Positions 1 through 7,278 of a DNA stretch of 64,000 nt are shown here, in pieces. Below the pieces are notes generated by a model. It saw only the letters and a list, made by a program, of their open reading frames with translations, was not told where the DNA came from and did no database searches. A program made the position numbers and the translations under genes. Origin of the DNA: an uncultured Chloroflexota bacterium (lineage in GTDB: Bacteria; Chloroflexota; Anaerolineae; Anaerolineales; Anaerolineaceae); the NCBI GenBank assembly GCA_902786265.1, contig CADACE010000006.1:62001-126000 (forward strand), written 5' to 3'. How positions within the stretch are numbered: position 1 is the first letter of the stretch; each line of letters begins with the position of its first letter.

Positions 1-234
1 GGCCCGTTCCTGCTGCTCGGCACCCTTTCTGAGGGAGACAAGATCATGATCACCGATAAGCATAATGAATTAATTTCCTTTAAGGTTTATGGAAATTATA
101 AGATCGGTGCTGAAGATTTCGAATCAATTTCCGGTTATCTTAAAGAAAACTCATTATTGATGATCACCTGCGAAGATGAAGCTGCCGAAGGCGGCTACAT
201 CAACCGCCGCGTCATCCTCGCCGAACCGCTGTAA
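1..234 (+). CDS. C-terminal end of a sortase-domain protein (cut by window start)
   Basis: The frame is open from base 1 and ends at the TAA at 232-234, so only the last 77 residues are present. The segment carries the sortase end motif: a hydrophobic strand ending in MITCEDE (catalytic Cys, codon at 169-171) followed by GGYINRR (catalytic Arg). It closely resembles the last 77 residues of the large protein at 17717-20701, including a shared VYGNYK stretch, so the genome holds at least two such sortase-type surface proteins. The catalytic His must lie upstream of the window. A hairpin at 261-288 follows the stop. The class and the N-terminal architecture cannot be judged from this fragment. 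Confidence 0.8.
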   Translation, partial: GPFLLLGTLSEGDKIMITDKHNELISFKVYGNYKIGAEDFESISGYLKENSLLMITCEDEAAEGGYINRRVILAEPL

Positions 235-260
235 TAAACACAAAGTATTCAATAACATGA

Positions 261-297
261 CGGCCATAGTGTTTGAGCACTATGGCCGCTGATTTTA
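261..297 (+). terminator. Hairpin after the sortase-domain gene
   Basis: An 11-bp perfect stem (CGGCCATAGTG with CACTATGGCCG, loop of 6) starts 26 bases after the stop codon. The T tract that follows is weak (GATTTTA), so termination may be partial. Confidence 0.6.
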
Positions 298-624
298 ATG
301 GAAAAAGGCATCCCGCCATCTTTTCAACAGAAAACCGCAGAAAAGCGGAAAGGTATAGATTTGGTTTTCAAATCCGATATCCGTCATACCAAGCTTTATC
401 CCAAAGCGAATGTCGGGGTAATGATCTGATTTGATGAGTGTAGACAGGCTTTTTGATTTGCCGTTCGCCGCTTTCACTTTCACAGGAACCAACGCATCAA
501 CAGTACGGATAAAAAAGTCTTCTTCAAGGCGGGAGTCATCTCTCCGATAATAATAAAGATCAAACCCCTGTTTTCGAAGCAATTCCCCTGCAATATTTTC
601 ATAAAGGGCTCCTTTATTGGAATT
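295..624 (-). pseudogene. DUF4143-type ATPase, C-terminal remnant
   Basis: In one minus-strand frame from about 624 to 295 the translation begins NSNKGALYENIAGELLRKQG and goes on through DLYYYRRDDSRLEEDFF and VPVKVKA to an aromatic tail. This is the C-terminal part of ATP-binding proteins with a DUF4143 domain (AAA ATPases often found near mobile DNA and toxin-antitoxin genes), whose normal length is about 400 residues. The AAA domain with its Walker motifs is absent, and there is no start codon in front of the homologous block, so this is a relic. Two copies of a 20-bp direct repeat lie at its broken 5' side. Confidence 0.7.
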
Positions 625-634
625 TCTTTGCTTG

Positions 635-686
635 TTACACTTTTCTGAGCGAATATTTTGTAATTTTTACATTTTTCTGAGCGAAT
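635..686. repeat. Pair of 20-bp direct repeats
   Basis: TTACACTTTTCTGAGCGAAT at 635-654 recurs at 667-686 with one mismatch (TTACATTTTTCTGAGCGAAT), period 32 bp. They flank the truncated end of the DUF4143 remnant and could be a deletion junction or an element end. Confidence 0.65.
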
Positions 687-713
687 AATTACGCGTTTCT
701 GCATTTAATTGCA

Positions 714-753
714 AAAAGGATGTCCCTCTCAACAGGGAGGCATCCTTTCAAAA
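714..753 (-). terminator. Terminator of the sugar ABC operon
   Basis: On the minus strand a stem of AAAGGATGCCTCCCT paired with AGGGACATCCTTT is followed by TTTTTGC. It lies 31-70 bases after the stop of the last permease gene. Confidence 0.75.
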
Positions 754-783
754 AACTTACGTATGACGTCTTGCGTCCGGGCT

Positions 784-1908
784 TTATCCCTTGACGGAAC
801 CGGCCATCATACCGCGGACGAAGTAGCGCTGCAGGCTCAGGAAGACGATCAGCGGGACGATCATGGAGACGAAGGCGCCGGCTGTCAGCAGGTGCCAGTC
901 CTGACCGCGGGTACCGACGATGTTCGCCAGTGCCTGGGTAATGACCATCTTCTGACCGCCGCCGAGGATGACCAGGCCGACCAGGTAGTCATTCCAGACC
1001 CACAGGAACTGGAAAATACCGAAGGAGGCGATGGACGGGACGGACAGAGGCAGGATCAGGCGGGTGAAGATCGTGAAGTTGGAAGCGCCGTCAATGAAAG
1101 CGGATTCCAGAATTTCCCGCGGGATCGTGCTGATGTAGTTGAAGAGCAGGTAAATGGCCAGCGGCAGACCGAAGCCGGTATGCGCCATCCAGATGCCGAG
1201 GAACTGCCCGGAGAGGTTCACCTTGGAAAGGTCGCTCAGGACCGGGACGATCGCGATCTGCAGCGGGACGACCATCATTGCCACAACCATGGAGAAGAAC
1301 AATTTTCTTCCCGGGAAGTTCAGCCAGGCAAAACCATAAGCGGCGAAGGCTGCGATCAAAATCGGGATGATCGTTGCCGGAACGGTAACGGTAATGGAGT
1401 TCAGGAACGCGGAACCCAGGGATGATCCGTTACGGGTGAGGGTTTCACCGTTTTCGCCGGTATACTGAATTTTCTTACCGGTAAGAACGTTGCGGTAGTT
1501 ATCGAGAGTCAGGTTGCTTTCAAAACCAACCATTTTCTTCTCATACAGCTTCAGCGTACGTGTACGCTTGGCACCGTACCACTGGACTTTGGTACCGTTA
1601 ACATCAACACCGCTTTTGAATGAATCAAAAGTACCGGTAATGACCTTGCTGTTCGGCATGGTGACTTCAATTTCACCGTTGACATCAACATCGCTATCTA
1701 GTTTGATTTCACCGACTTCCTGCCATTCCTGATGCGGGAAAACACGCCACCAACCGCTGTTGAACACATTGGTGGAATTTCGGAAGGAGGTTACGAGCAC
1801 CCCGAACACCGGGATGAACCAAATCAAACAGAGAATGACCAACACCAGGTGAGTAAGGAATGAAGAAGACTTCTTCTGCTCAGATAAGCTTCCAGATTTT
1901 GCAGCCAT
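784..1908 (-). CDS. Sugar ABC transporter permease (MalG type)
   Basis: This 374-residue inner-membrane protein is the MalG/ThuG-like permease of a CUT1 carbohydrate importer. The first membrane segment (about residues 19-41) is followed by an outer insert of roughly 120 residues, which makes it longer than the usual 275-300. The remaining segments contain the EAA loop (ESAFIDGASNFTIFTRLILP, about residues 269-288) that docks on the ATPase. It is the last gene of the lacI-binding protein-permease-permease operon. Its ATG shares one base with the TAA of the upstream permease gene (TAATG), which points to translational coupling. No ATPase gene is in the operon, so a shared MsmX-like ATPase elsewhere is inferred. 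Confidence 0.9.
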   Translation of the reverse strand: MAAKSGSLSEQKKSSSFLTHLVLVILCLIWFIPVFGVLVTSFRNSTNVFNSGWWRVFPHQEWQEVGEIKLDSDVDVNGEIEVTMPNSKVITGTFDSFKSGVDVNGTKVQWYGAKRTRTLKLYEKKMVGFESNLTLDNYRNVLTGKKIQYTGENGETLTRNGSSLGSAFLNSITVTVPATIIPILIAAFAAYGFAWLNFPGRKLFFSMVVAMMVVPLQIAIVPVLSDLSKVNLSGQFLGIWMAHTGFGLPLAIYLLFNYISTIPREILESAFIDGASNFTIFTRLILPLSVPSIASFGIFQFLWVWNDYLVGLVILGGGQKMVITQALANIVGTRGQDWHLLTAGAFVSMIVPLIVFLSLQRYFVRGMMAGSVKG

Positions 1909-3284
1909 TAGAATGCCTTCCTTTCATTGAATTGTCTCAGGTTCATAATCATCACCGGGATAACCAGGATGAGGAGGACGATAGCGATCGCGGACGCACG
2001 GCCGGTGTTATACTGGACGAAACGCTGCATGAAGAATTCATTCGCGATCACGTTGGTACCGTAGTTACCGCCGGTCATGGTATTGACCACATCAAACGTC
2101 TTCAGGGAGAAGATCAATACCGTCGTTGTCACGGAAATGATGGTGTCACTGATGACCGGAATAATAATCTTGAAGAAAATCTGGATCTCATTCGCGCCGT
2201 CAATACGTGCAGCTTCCAGCAGTTCGGAGGAAATGCCCTTAATTGCGGAGGAAAGGATAACCATGCAGTAACCGGTCTGCAGCCAGATCATGATGATGAT
2301 AAGGAAAATATTGTTCCAGAACGGGATCTGCAGCCAGGCCTGCGGTTTTCCGCCAAGTGCCACGATAATGGCATTCAGCAAACCTGTTTCATTACCCTGA
2401 CCGCGATAGTTATAGATGAATTTCCAGATCACGCCTGCACCGACGAAGGAGATAGCCATCGGCAGGAAGATGATGATCTTGTAATACTTTTCAGCTCTAC
2501 CGGTGCGGTCAGCGAGAACAGCGATCAGCAGACCGAAGACCACACAAGCGAAAGTACCCAGCACCAGCCACAGCAGGTTGTTGCGGAAGACGATCAGCAT
2601 TGCGGGATCAGTGAAAGCATAGCGATAGTTTTCCAGGAAGGGCAGTTCAGCCGCATCCGTACCCGCGATCGCGTTTTTGAAAGCAGAGGTAACCGGATCA
2701 AGCGCGATCCAGATGATAATGATACTGAAAATAAGGACAAACCAACCGGATTTCTTGGACATGCCGCCTTTAATTTCGGTACCGGATGAAAACAGCTTTC
2801 CGATCAGCGAAATCAGGAGTATAACGGCTACCGCAAGCAAAATGATGAAAATTGCCAGCGTAATGCTCTGGTAAACCGGATCCATGGCATCAGTCGCGGC
2901 TACAGCCTTGAAAGCTTCCAGACCGATCCATTTCTGACCCATCGCATCTTTGAAGGAAAGAATAAAGGTTCGGATCGTCGGGATAAACAAAGCCCACAAA
3001 AGGATCAGAACCGCGGGTCCCACAAAAATATATGGCTGGATCCTGCTGCACCAGGTCTTCGAAAATCGCTCAACGACCCAGTTCGCAAGGAAGAAAAACA
3101 ACGCTACGGAACCAACACCCCAGACAATGGCGATGATGGTCAGCAGCACCTGGTTGCCTTCGAAATTCTGGAGGAATTTAATACCGAAAGCAAACACAGC
3201 AACAATGGCAGCAATGGCAAGTACCATCCGGATAAACAACCAGAGTTTCCCGCCAGCACTTCTTGAACCTTCGCTCATGCGCAA
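1908..3284 (-). CDS. Sugar ABC transporter permease (MalF type)
   Basis: This 458-residue polytopic protein is the MalF/AglF-like partner permease of the CUT1 importer. It has extra N-terminal membrane segments (residues about 15-75), a further outer region, and the BPD transport core in the second half with the EAA loop (LLEAARIDGANEIQIFFKIIIP). An AGGAGG ribosome site stands at 3288-3293 in front of ATG 3284. The extended N-terminus is unlike E. coli MalF in detail and resembles alpha-glucoside-type permeases of Chloroflexota. It ends one base into the next permease gene. Confidence 0.9.
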   Translation of the reverse strand: MRMSEGSRSAGGKLWLFIRMVLAIAAIVAVFAFGIKFLQNFEGNQVLLTIIAIVWGVGSVALFFFLANWVVERFSKTWCSRIQPYIFVGPAVLILLWALFIPTIRTFILSFKDAMGQKWIGLEAFKAVAATDAMDPVYQSITLAIFIILLAVAVILLISLIGKLFSSGTEIKGGMSKKSGWFVLIFSIIIIWIALDPVTSAFKNAIAGTDAAELPFLENYRYAFTDPAMLIVFRNNLLWLVLGTFACVVFGLLIAVLADRTGRAEKYYKIIIFLPMAISFVGAGVIWKFIYNYRGQGNETGLLNAIIVALGGKPQAWLQIPFWNNIFLIIIMIWLQTGYCMVILSSAIKGISSELLEAARIDGANEIQIFFKIIIPVISDTIISVTTTVLIFSLKTFDVVNTMTGGNYGTNVIANEFFMQRFVQYNTGRASAIAIVLLILVIPVMIMNLRQFNERKAF

Positions 3285-3425
3285 CCTCCTAATAATATAA
3301 GAAATAAAAAATCAGAAATCAGAAAGAGGGAACCTGCCGCACTTTCCCGATGAACTGTATTCTGATTACTGATCCCTTTCTCTTATTTCTTATTCCTTAT
3401 TTCTTATTTTCAAATAAGACTGCCA

Positions 3426-3454
3426 TTTGTGCCGGGGGATTCCCCCGGCACAAA
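3426..3454 (-). terminator. Strong hairpin between binding protein and permease genes
   Basis: TTTGTGCCGGGGG pairs perfectly with CCCCCGGCACAAA over 13 bp with a 3-base loop, 36 bases after the binding-protein stop. There is no long T tract on the minus strand. This is the usual place for an mRNA-stabilising or attenuating stem that keeps binding protein above permease level. The rest of 3285-3490 is low-complexity TTATTTC-like sequence. Confidence 0.65.
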
Positions 3455-3490
3455 TTGATTCACTTAATTACAGACTTGCGTCCGAAAGGA

Positions 3491-4792
3491 TTACCAGCCC
3501 TTGTCGATTTCGGTGACGACGGTATCAACATCAGCACCGGTAACGAGGTCGGTCATGCCCTTCCAGAAGGTGCCTGCACCAACGGAGGACGGCATCAGGT
3601 CAGAACCATCGAAGCGGAAGGTGTTGGCGTTCTGAATGAATTCAGCGATCTTCGCTTCAGTCGGATCTTTGTACCAGCTGGCATCGGCATCGTTATGCGG
3701 GGACAGAGCGCCGCCCTGGCCGAGCCAGAACTTCAGGGATTCACCATGGCTGAAGAATTCAAACGCAGCAAGAACTTCCGGTTTTTCATTGAAGACACCA
3801 TAGATGTCGCCGCCGCCCAGGTACGGTTTGCCGAATTCTTCATCGATCGGAGGCAGATAGAACACATCATAATCCTTTTCAGGTACGAGGCCTTCCGGGA
3901 AGTAGGCAGTGATGAAGTTGCCCATGCGGTGCATCATGCAGCCGTCCACATCGTAGAACAGCGGTTTCACGGATTCGCCGAAGTTGGTGGTGGCGATAGC
4001 TTCACGGCCGCCATAAACGAAACCGTCGGTGAACCAGATCTCGCTCATGATGTCGATAGCGCGGCGGACTTCCGGAGAATCGAATTTCAATTCGCCGCGG
4101 GTCCAGGCGTCATACTGTTCCGGGGAGACGGTGCGAAGCATGATATCTTCCAGCCAGTCAGTGGCCGGCCAGCCGGTCGCGGAACCGGATTCGATACCGA
4201 TGCACCACGGGGTTTCGCCGTCTTCAACCATCTGCTTGCTCAGGGCAACCATTTCGTCCCAGGTGGTCGGGACTTCGTAGCCGGCTTCAGCCCAGACGTC
4301 CGGGCGATAGTAGACCTGAGATTTACCGTTGTTGCGGGCCCAGATACCGGCCATCATCGGTTCGCCATCAGGACCTTCCATCATGGCAAGATCCAGCCAG
4401 GCTTCGCTGTAGTTTTCTTTCAGCCAATCTTCGCTGATGACATTGCGAACATCGATCATGTAGCCCTTCTTGGCGAGGTTGCCCAGAAGACCCGGCTGCG
4501 GGAAGTCAGCGATATCAGGAGCGTTGCCGCCTTCGACACGCATCTGAATGGTGGATTCGAAGTCTTTGTTGCCAACGTAGACAATGTCGATGCCGGTAGC
4601 TTCTTCGAACGGTTTAATGGATTCTTCGAAGAAAACCTGGTCGTTATCAACAAACGGACCATCGAAAATGACCTGAGTACCCTTGAATTCGCCGTCATAG
4701 GCGCGTTCCAGGTAGCTCTTCTCCTGAGCTGCAGCAGCGCAGAAAACGCTGACGAGCATCACGAAGACCAACAATACAGATAACTTTTTCAT
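3491..4792 (-). CDS. Extracellular solute-binding protein, family 1 (sugar)
   Basis: This 433-residue secreted protein is the substrate receptor of the sugar importer. It starts with a signal peptide (MKKLSVLLVFVMLVSVF) followed by CAAAAQEK. The Cys is not in a canonical lipobox, so signal peptidase I cleavage after AAA is as likely as lipidation. The mature part has the family 1 fold pattern (NAPDIADFPQPG, a central YYRPDVWAEAGYEVPTTWDE segment) typical of alpha-glucoside/oligosaccharide receptors; the exact sugar cannot be told. A ribosome site AGGAGA precedes the ATG by 5 bases. It lies 57 bp downstream of lacI in the same direction. Confidence 0.9.
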   Translation of the reverse strand: MKKLSVLLVFVMLVSVFCAAAAQEKSYLERAYDGEFKGTQVIFDGPFVDNDQVFFEESIKPFEEATGIDIVYVGNKDFESTIQMRVEGGNAPDIADFPQPGLLGNLAKKGYMIDVRNVISEDWLKENYSEAWLDLAMMEGPDGEPMMAGIWARNNGKSQVYYRPDVWAEAGYEVPTTWDEMVALSKQMVEDGETPWCIGIESGSATGWPATDWLEDIMLRTVSPEQYDAWTRGELKFDSPEVRRAIDIMSEIWFTDGFVYGGREAIATTNFGESVKPLFYDVDGCMMHRMGNFITAYFPEGLVPEKDYDVFYLPPIDEEFGKPYLGGGDIYGVFNEKPEVLAAFEFFSHGESLKFWLGQGGALSPHNDADASWYKDPTEAKIAEFIQNANTFRFDGSDLMPSSVGAGTFWKGMTDLVTGADVDTVVTEIDKGW

Positions 4793-4816
4793 ATTGTCTC
4801 CTATAAATTATTTCAT

Positions 4817-4832
4817 CTCCGGAAAACCGGAG
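4817..4832 (-). other. Short perfect hairpin between lacI and binding-protein gene
   Basis: CTCCGG-AAAA-CCGGAG on the plus strand forms a 6-bp stem with a 4-base loop in the 57-bp spacer before the binding-protein ribosome site. A 14-base string CACAAATTGATTCA overlaps the lacI stop at 4839-4852 and recurs exactly at 3449-3462. Confidence 0.5.
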
Positions 4833-4849
4833 TTGACTCACAAATTGAT

Positions 4850-5851
4850 TCAGGCAGATTTCCGCACTACCATTGACAGTGCCAATAAGATCTGCTGTTC
4901 TGCCTTTTCCGGTTCGCGAAGCTTTTCCATCAAAGCCTTCGCGGCAACTTCCCCGGATTCATCCAGATGCTGGCTGATCGTAGTCAGTTCAAAAACATCC
5001 GCGTAATCAATATCATCAAAACCGATAATAAACACATCCTTACCGGGCGTCAGTCCGCAGTCACGCGCCGCCTGGATCATGCCGAAAGCCATCATGTCGG
5101 CCGGCACAAAAAACGCCTTCGGATAAACACCGGAACGGAACACATCACAAAACTGACGGCGTACCAGATGATAATCGATCTGGTTTTCATAAATATTTTC
5201 TTTGGGAATGGAATACCCCGCGGCGCCGATTTCTGCCTGGAAACCCATGATACGATCCTGGATCGAATAAACCGTATAGTCCCAATGGAAAGGCTCACTG
5301 ACGATCCCGAAGCTCTCAAAGCCTTTATCAAGGAAATAACGTGCAGCGATCCGGCCGCCTTCAAAATTATCATAATTAATACAGGTGCACAACGGTGATT
5401 GATTTTCGATCATAACACACTGCACACCGGCATCTTTGACTTTGCTGATCTGTTCCTCTGTCAGGGCAAGGGAAATAAAAATAACACCGTCAATATTACG
5501 CGAAGAGATCGAATTGACGAAATGATCCAGCTGCGGCTGAGAATTGATTATCTGAATAAACAATTCGGTTTCATAATCCAGGGATTCCAGATAAAGATCA
5601 ACACCGCGGAGACGCTGTGCATATGCCGGAGAGGAATAATGAGGCGTACAGACGCAGATACGTGGAATTTCTTTCAGGACACGCATTCGTGTTTCCGACA
5701 AAGGTTTGTAACCAAGTTCATTGATGGCTGATTCGACAAGGTTTCGTGTTTCAGCATCGACATGGTCGGGATTGTTCAGCACACGTGAAACCGTTGCCGT
5801 ACTGACACCCGCTTTTCTCGAAACATCATAAATTGTCGGATTTTTTGTCAT
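4850..5851 (-). CDS. LacI-family transcriptional regulator
   Basis: This 333-residue regulator has an N-terminal LacI helix-turn-helix (TIYDVSRKAGVSTATVSRVLNN, hinge helix about residues 45-60) and a periplasmic-binding-protein-like sensor domain. It is the first gene of the sugar ABC operon and almost certainly its local regulator. The start ATG at 5851 has GAGGC 9 bases upstream. A perfect 19-bp palindrome just downstream of the predicted transcription start fits autoregulation and operon repression. The inducer is probably the sugar taken up by the transporter, but that is inference from position. Confidence 0.93.
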   Translation of the reverse strand: MTKNPTIYDVSRKAGVSTATVSRVLNNPDHVDAETRNLVESAINELGYKPLSETRMRVLKEIPRICVCTPHYSSPAYAQRLRGVDLYLESLDYETELFIQIINSQPQLDHFVNSISSRNIDGVIFISLALTEEQISKVKDAGVQCVMIENQSPLCTCINYDNFEGGRIAARYFLDKGFESFGIVSEPFHWDYTVYSIQDRIMGFQAEIGAAGYSIPKENIYENQIDYHLVRRQFCDVFRSGVYPKAFFVPADMMAFGMIQAARDCGLTPGKDVFIIGFDDIDYADVFELTTISQHLDESGEVAAKALMEKLREPEKAEQQILLALSMVVRKSA

Positions 5852-5875
5852 AAAAATTGCGCCTCAATAACGAAA

Positions 5876-5894
5876 CTGCTTTCATTGAAAGCAG
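5876..5894. promoter_or_regulatory. Candidate LacI-type operator
   Basis: CTGCTTTCATTGAAAGCAG is a perfect palindrome with a single central base. It lies between the predicted -10 of the lacI promoter and the lacI start, where a bound repressor would block initiation. LacI-family operators usually have a central CG, which is absent here. Confidence 0.7.
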
Positions 5895-5904
5895 ATGCAT
5901 AAAC

Positions 5905-5932
5905 ATTTTACCCTAATATCCTGATTTGTCAA
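5905..5932 (-). promoter_or_regulatory. Promoter of the lacI-sugar ABC operon
   Basis: On the minus strand TTGACA (5932-5927) and TAAAAT (5910-5905) are separated by 16 bp. The predicted start near 5898 abuts the 19-bp palindrome. Confidence 0.7.
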
Positions 5933-5964
5933 AATGTTCATTGAAGCTATAAGAAGTTAATCAT

Positions 5965-6047
5965 ATTTGTCAGTTACAAATGTCATATTATTTCTTGAAA
6001 ACAGGATACAGCAAATCCTGTCCCGTTCATTCGAATATTGATATAAT
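5965..6047 (+). promoter_or_regulatory. Promoter region of the PadR gene with inverted repeat
   Basis: TATAAT at 6042-6047 lies 21 bases before the PadR start; no good -35 is seen. Upstream, ATTTGT-CAGTT-ACAAAT (5965-5981) is a short inverted repeat that could be a regulator site. Confidence 0.4.
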
Positions 6048-6068
6048 GAAAGAAAAGCGAGAGAAAAA

Positions 6069-6605
6069 ATGGCACGACAACAAGACCCTCTTACAATGGA
6101 TTTTCTTCTTCTGGGCATTATCGACAGGAAACCGACACATGCTTATGATTTATACAAGCAGGTGACCTCATCAGAAGAATTGAAAACATTATGGACCTTC
6201 CGGCAAAGCCGGCTTTACGCGGTTTTGGACAAAATCGAACGAGCCGGACTGATCTGCACGGAGGTTGAACCCGGAGATTCTCTCCCGGTCCGCAAAATCT
6301 GTACGATCACACCTATCGGGAAAGCCACCTTTGAAGACTGGCTCCATTCACCGGCAAAACACATGAACGAGATCCGTTCCGATTTTCTCGGAAAACTATA
6401 TTTTCTCAATGACCGTCCGGAAGAGGAAAAGGAGCAGCTCATCAGCGCGCAGACAAAACTCTGCGAACACTGGCTCGCCAATATTGAAAAGAAGCTTGCA
6501 GAACACCCGGAAAAGGGCGATTATCTGCGGATCGTTTACAGCTTCCGTGCCGAATTTATCCGCTCAACGCTGCGATGGATGAACACTTTAGCGGATAGCA
6601 TATAG
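6069..6605 (+). CDS. PadR-family transcriptional regulator
   Basis: This 178-residue protein has the PadR winged-helix domain in its first 90 residues (LLLGIIDRKPTHAYDLYKQV, then SRLYAVLDKIERAGLI) and a helical C-terminal dimerisation part of the PadR/VirR-AphA type. PadR proteins repress stress, efflux or phenolic-acid genes; the effector here is unknown. It is transcribed divergently from the sugar operon. The next genes follow on the same strand after 100 bp, so it may be the first gene of a PadR-CYTH-membrane protein unit. No efflux gene adjoins it. Confidence 0.9.
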   Translation: MARQQDPLTMDFLLLGIIDRKPTHAYDLYKQVTSSEELKTLWTFRQSRLYAVLDKIERAGLICTEVEPGDSLPVRKICTITPIGKATFEDWLHSPAKHMNEIRSDFLGKLYFLNDRPEEEKEQLISAQTKLCEHWLANIEKKLAEHPEKGDYLRIVYSFRAEFIRSTLRWMNTLADSI

Positions 6606-6705
6606 AAATTAATGAATAATGGAAACTGGACAGCGTTTTGCGCCTGATTCAGAAATTCATTTGTATCCGTATTGCATAAGTTTAGATCAGGAAATGGAAT
6701 TATCA

Positions 6706-7275
6706 ATGAGTGAGAACAACCGGGAAATAGAAGTTAAATTTCGAATAAACTCCGTCGAAGAAATACTGCCGATCATTCTTAAAGCAGGTGCTGTTTGCGA
6801 ACAGGAAACCCGCCTCGAACGAAACCTGCGCTGGGACAGTCCCGAAAGTACCTTAACAAAAACTCATCAGGTGCTCAGGCTGCGGGAAAACGGCGGTACA
6901 TCTGTTTTGACCTACAAAGCCGAAAGACAAAATAGCGAAGGGATCGCTGACAGGGAAGAGATCGAAACTGTTGTCAGCAATTTTGACAACACAAGGCTGA
7001 TCCTGGAACGGTTGGGATATACCGTTGTCTTTATCTATGAAAAATACCGCAGCATATACAGCCTGAACGGTACAGGCCTTTTCGTCGATCATACCCCGAT
7101 CGGAGACTATATCGAAATTGAGGGTCCTTCCGGCGAGGAGATCCGCCGATCCGCTGAATTACTCGGACTGGACTGGGAAAAACGCATATCAAAAGGGTAT
7201 CGTGTTCTTTTTGAACTTTGGAAAAACGAAACCGGTTATGAGGGACGTGATATGGTTTTCGGCAGCGAGGAGTAA
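6706..7275 (+). CDS. CYTH-domain protein (class IV adenylate cyclase/thiamine triphosphatase-like)
   Basis: With ATG at 6706 the protein has 189 residues and begins NREIEVKFRI, the EXEXK signature of the CYTH superfamily, as expected at the very N-terminus. An upstream in-frame ATG at 6619 would add 29 residues with no family counterpart, and a GGA 7 bases upstream supports 6706. Further motifs are VLRLREN, EEIETVV, VDHTPIGDYIEIEG and a final SKGYRVLFE. CYTH enzymes hydrolyse triphosphates (tripolyphosphate, ThTP) or make cAMP using acidic and basic residues lining a barrel; which one applies here cannot be read from sequence. It stops 3 bases before the next gene. Confidence 0.88.
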   Translation: MSENNREIEVKFRINSVEEILPIILKAGAVCEQETRLERNLRWDSPESTLTKTHQVLRLRENGGTSVLTYKAERQNSEGIADREEIETVVSNFDNTRLILERLGYTVVFIYEKYRSIYSLNGTGLFVDHTPIGDYIEIEGPSGEEIRRSAELLGLDWEKRISKGYRVLFELWKNETGYEGRDMVFGSEE

Positions 7276-7278
7276 AGG

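Noticed and set aside
3300..3425. TTATTTC-type tracts as a promoter between binding protein and permeases
   Set aside because: They are low-complexity and no spaced -35/-10 pair was found on the minus strand.
3350..4783. 477-codon open frame on the plus strand opposite the binding-protein gene
   Set aside because: It mirrors a clearly real gene with signal peptide and family motifs, has no ribosome site and shows no protein-like composition.
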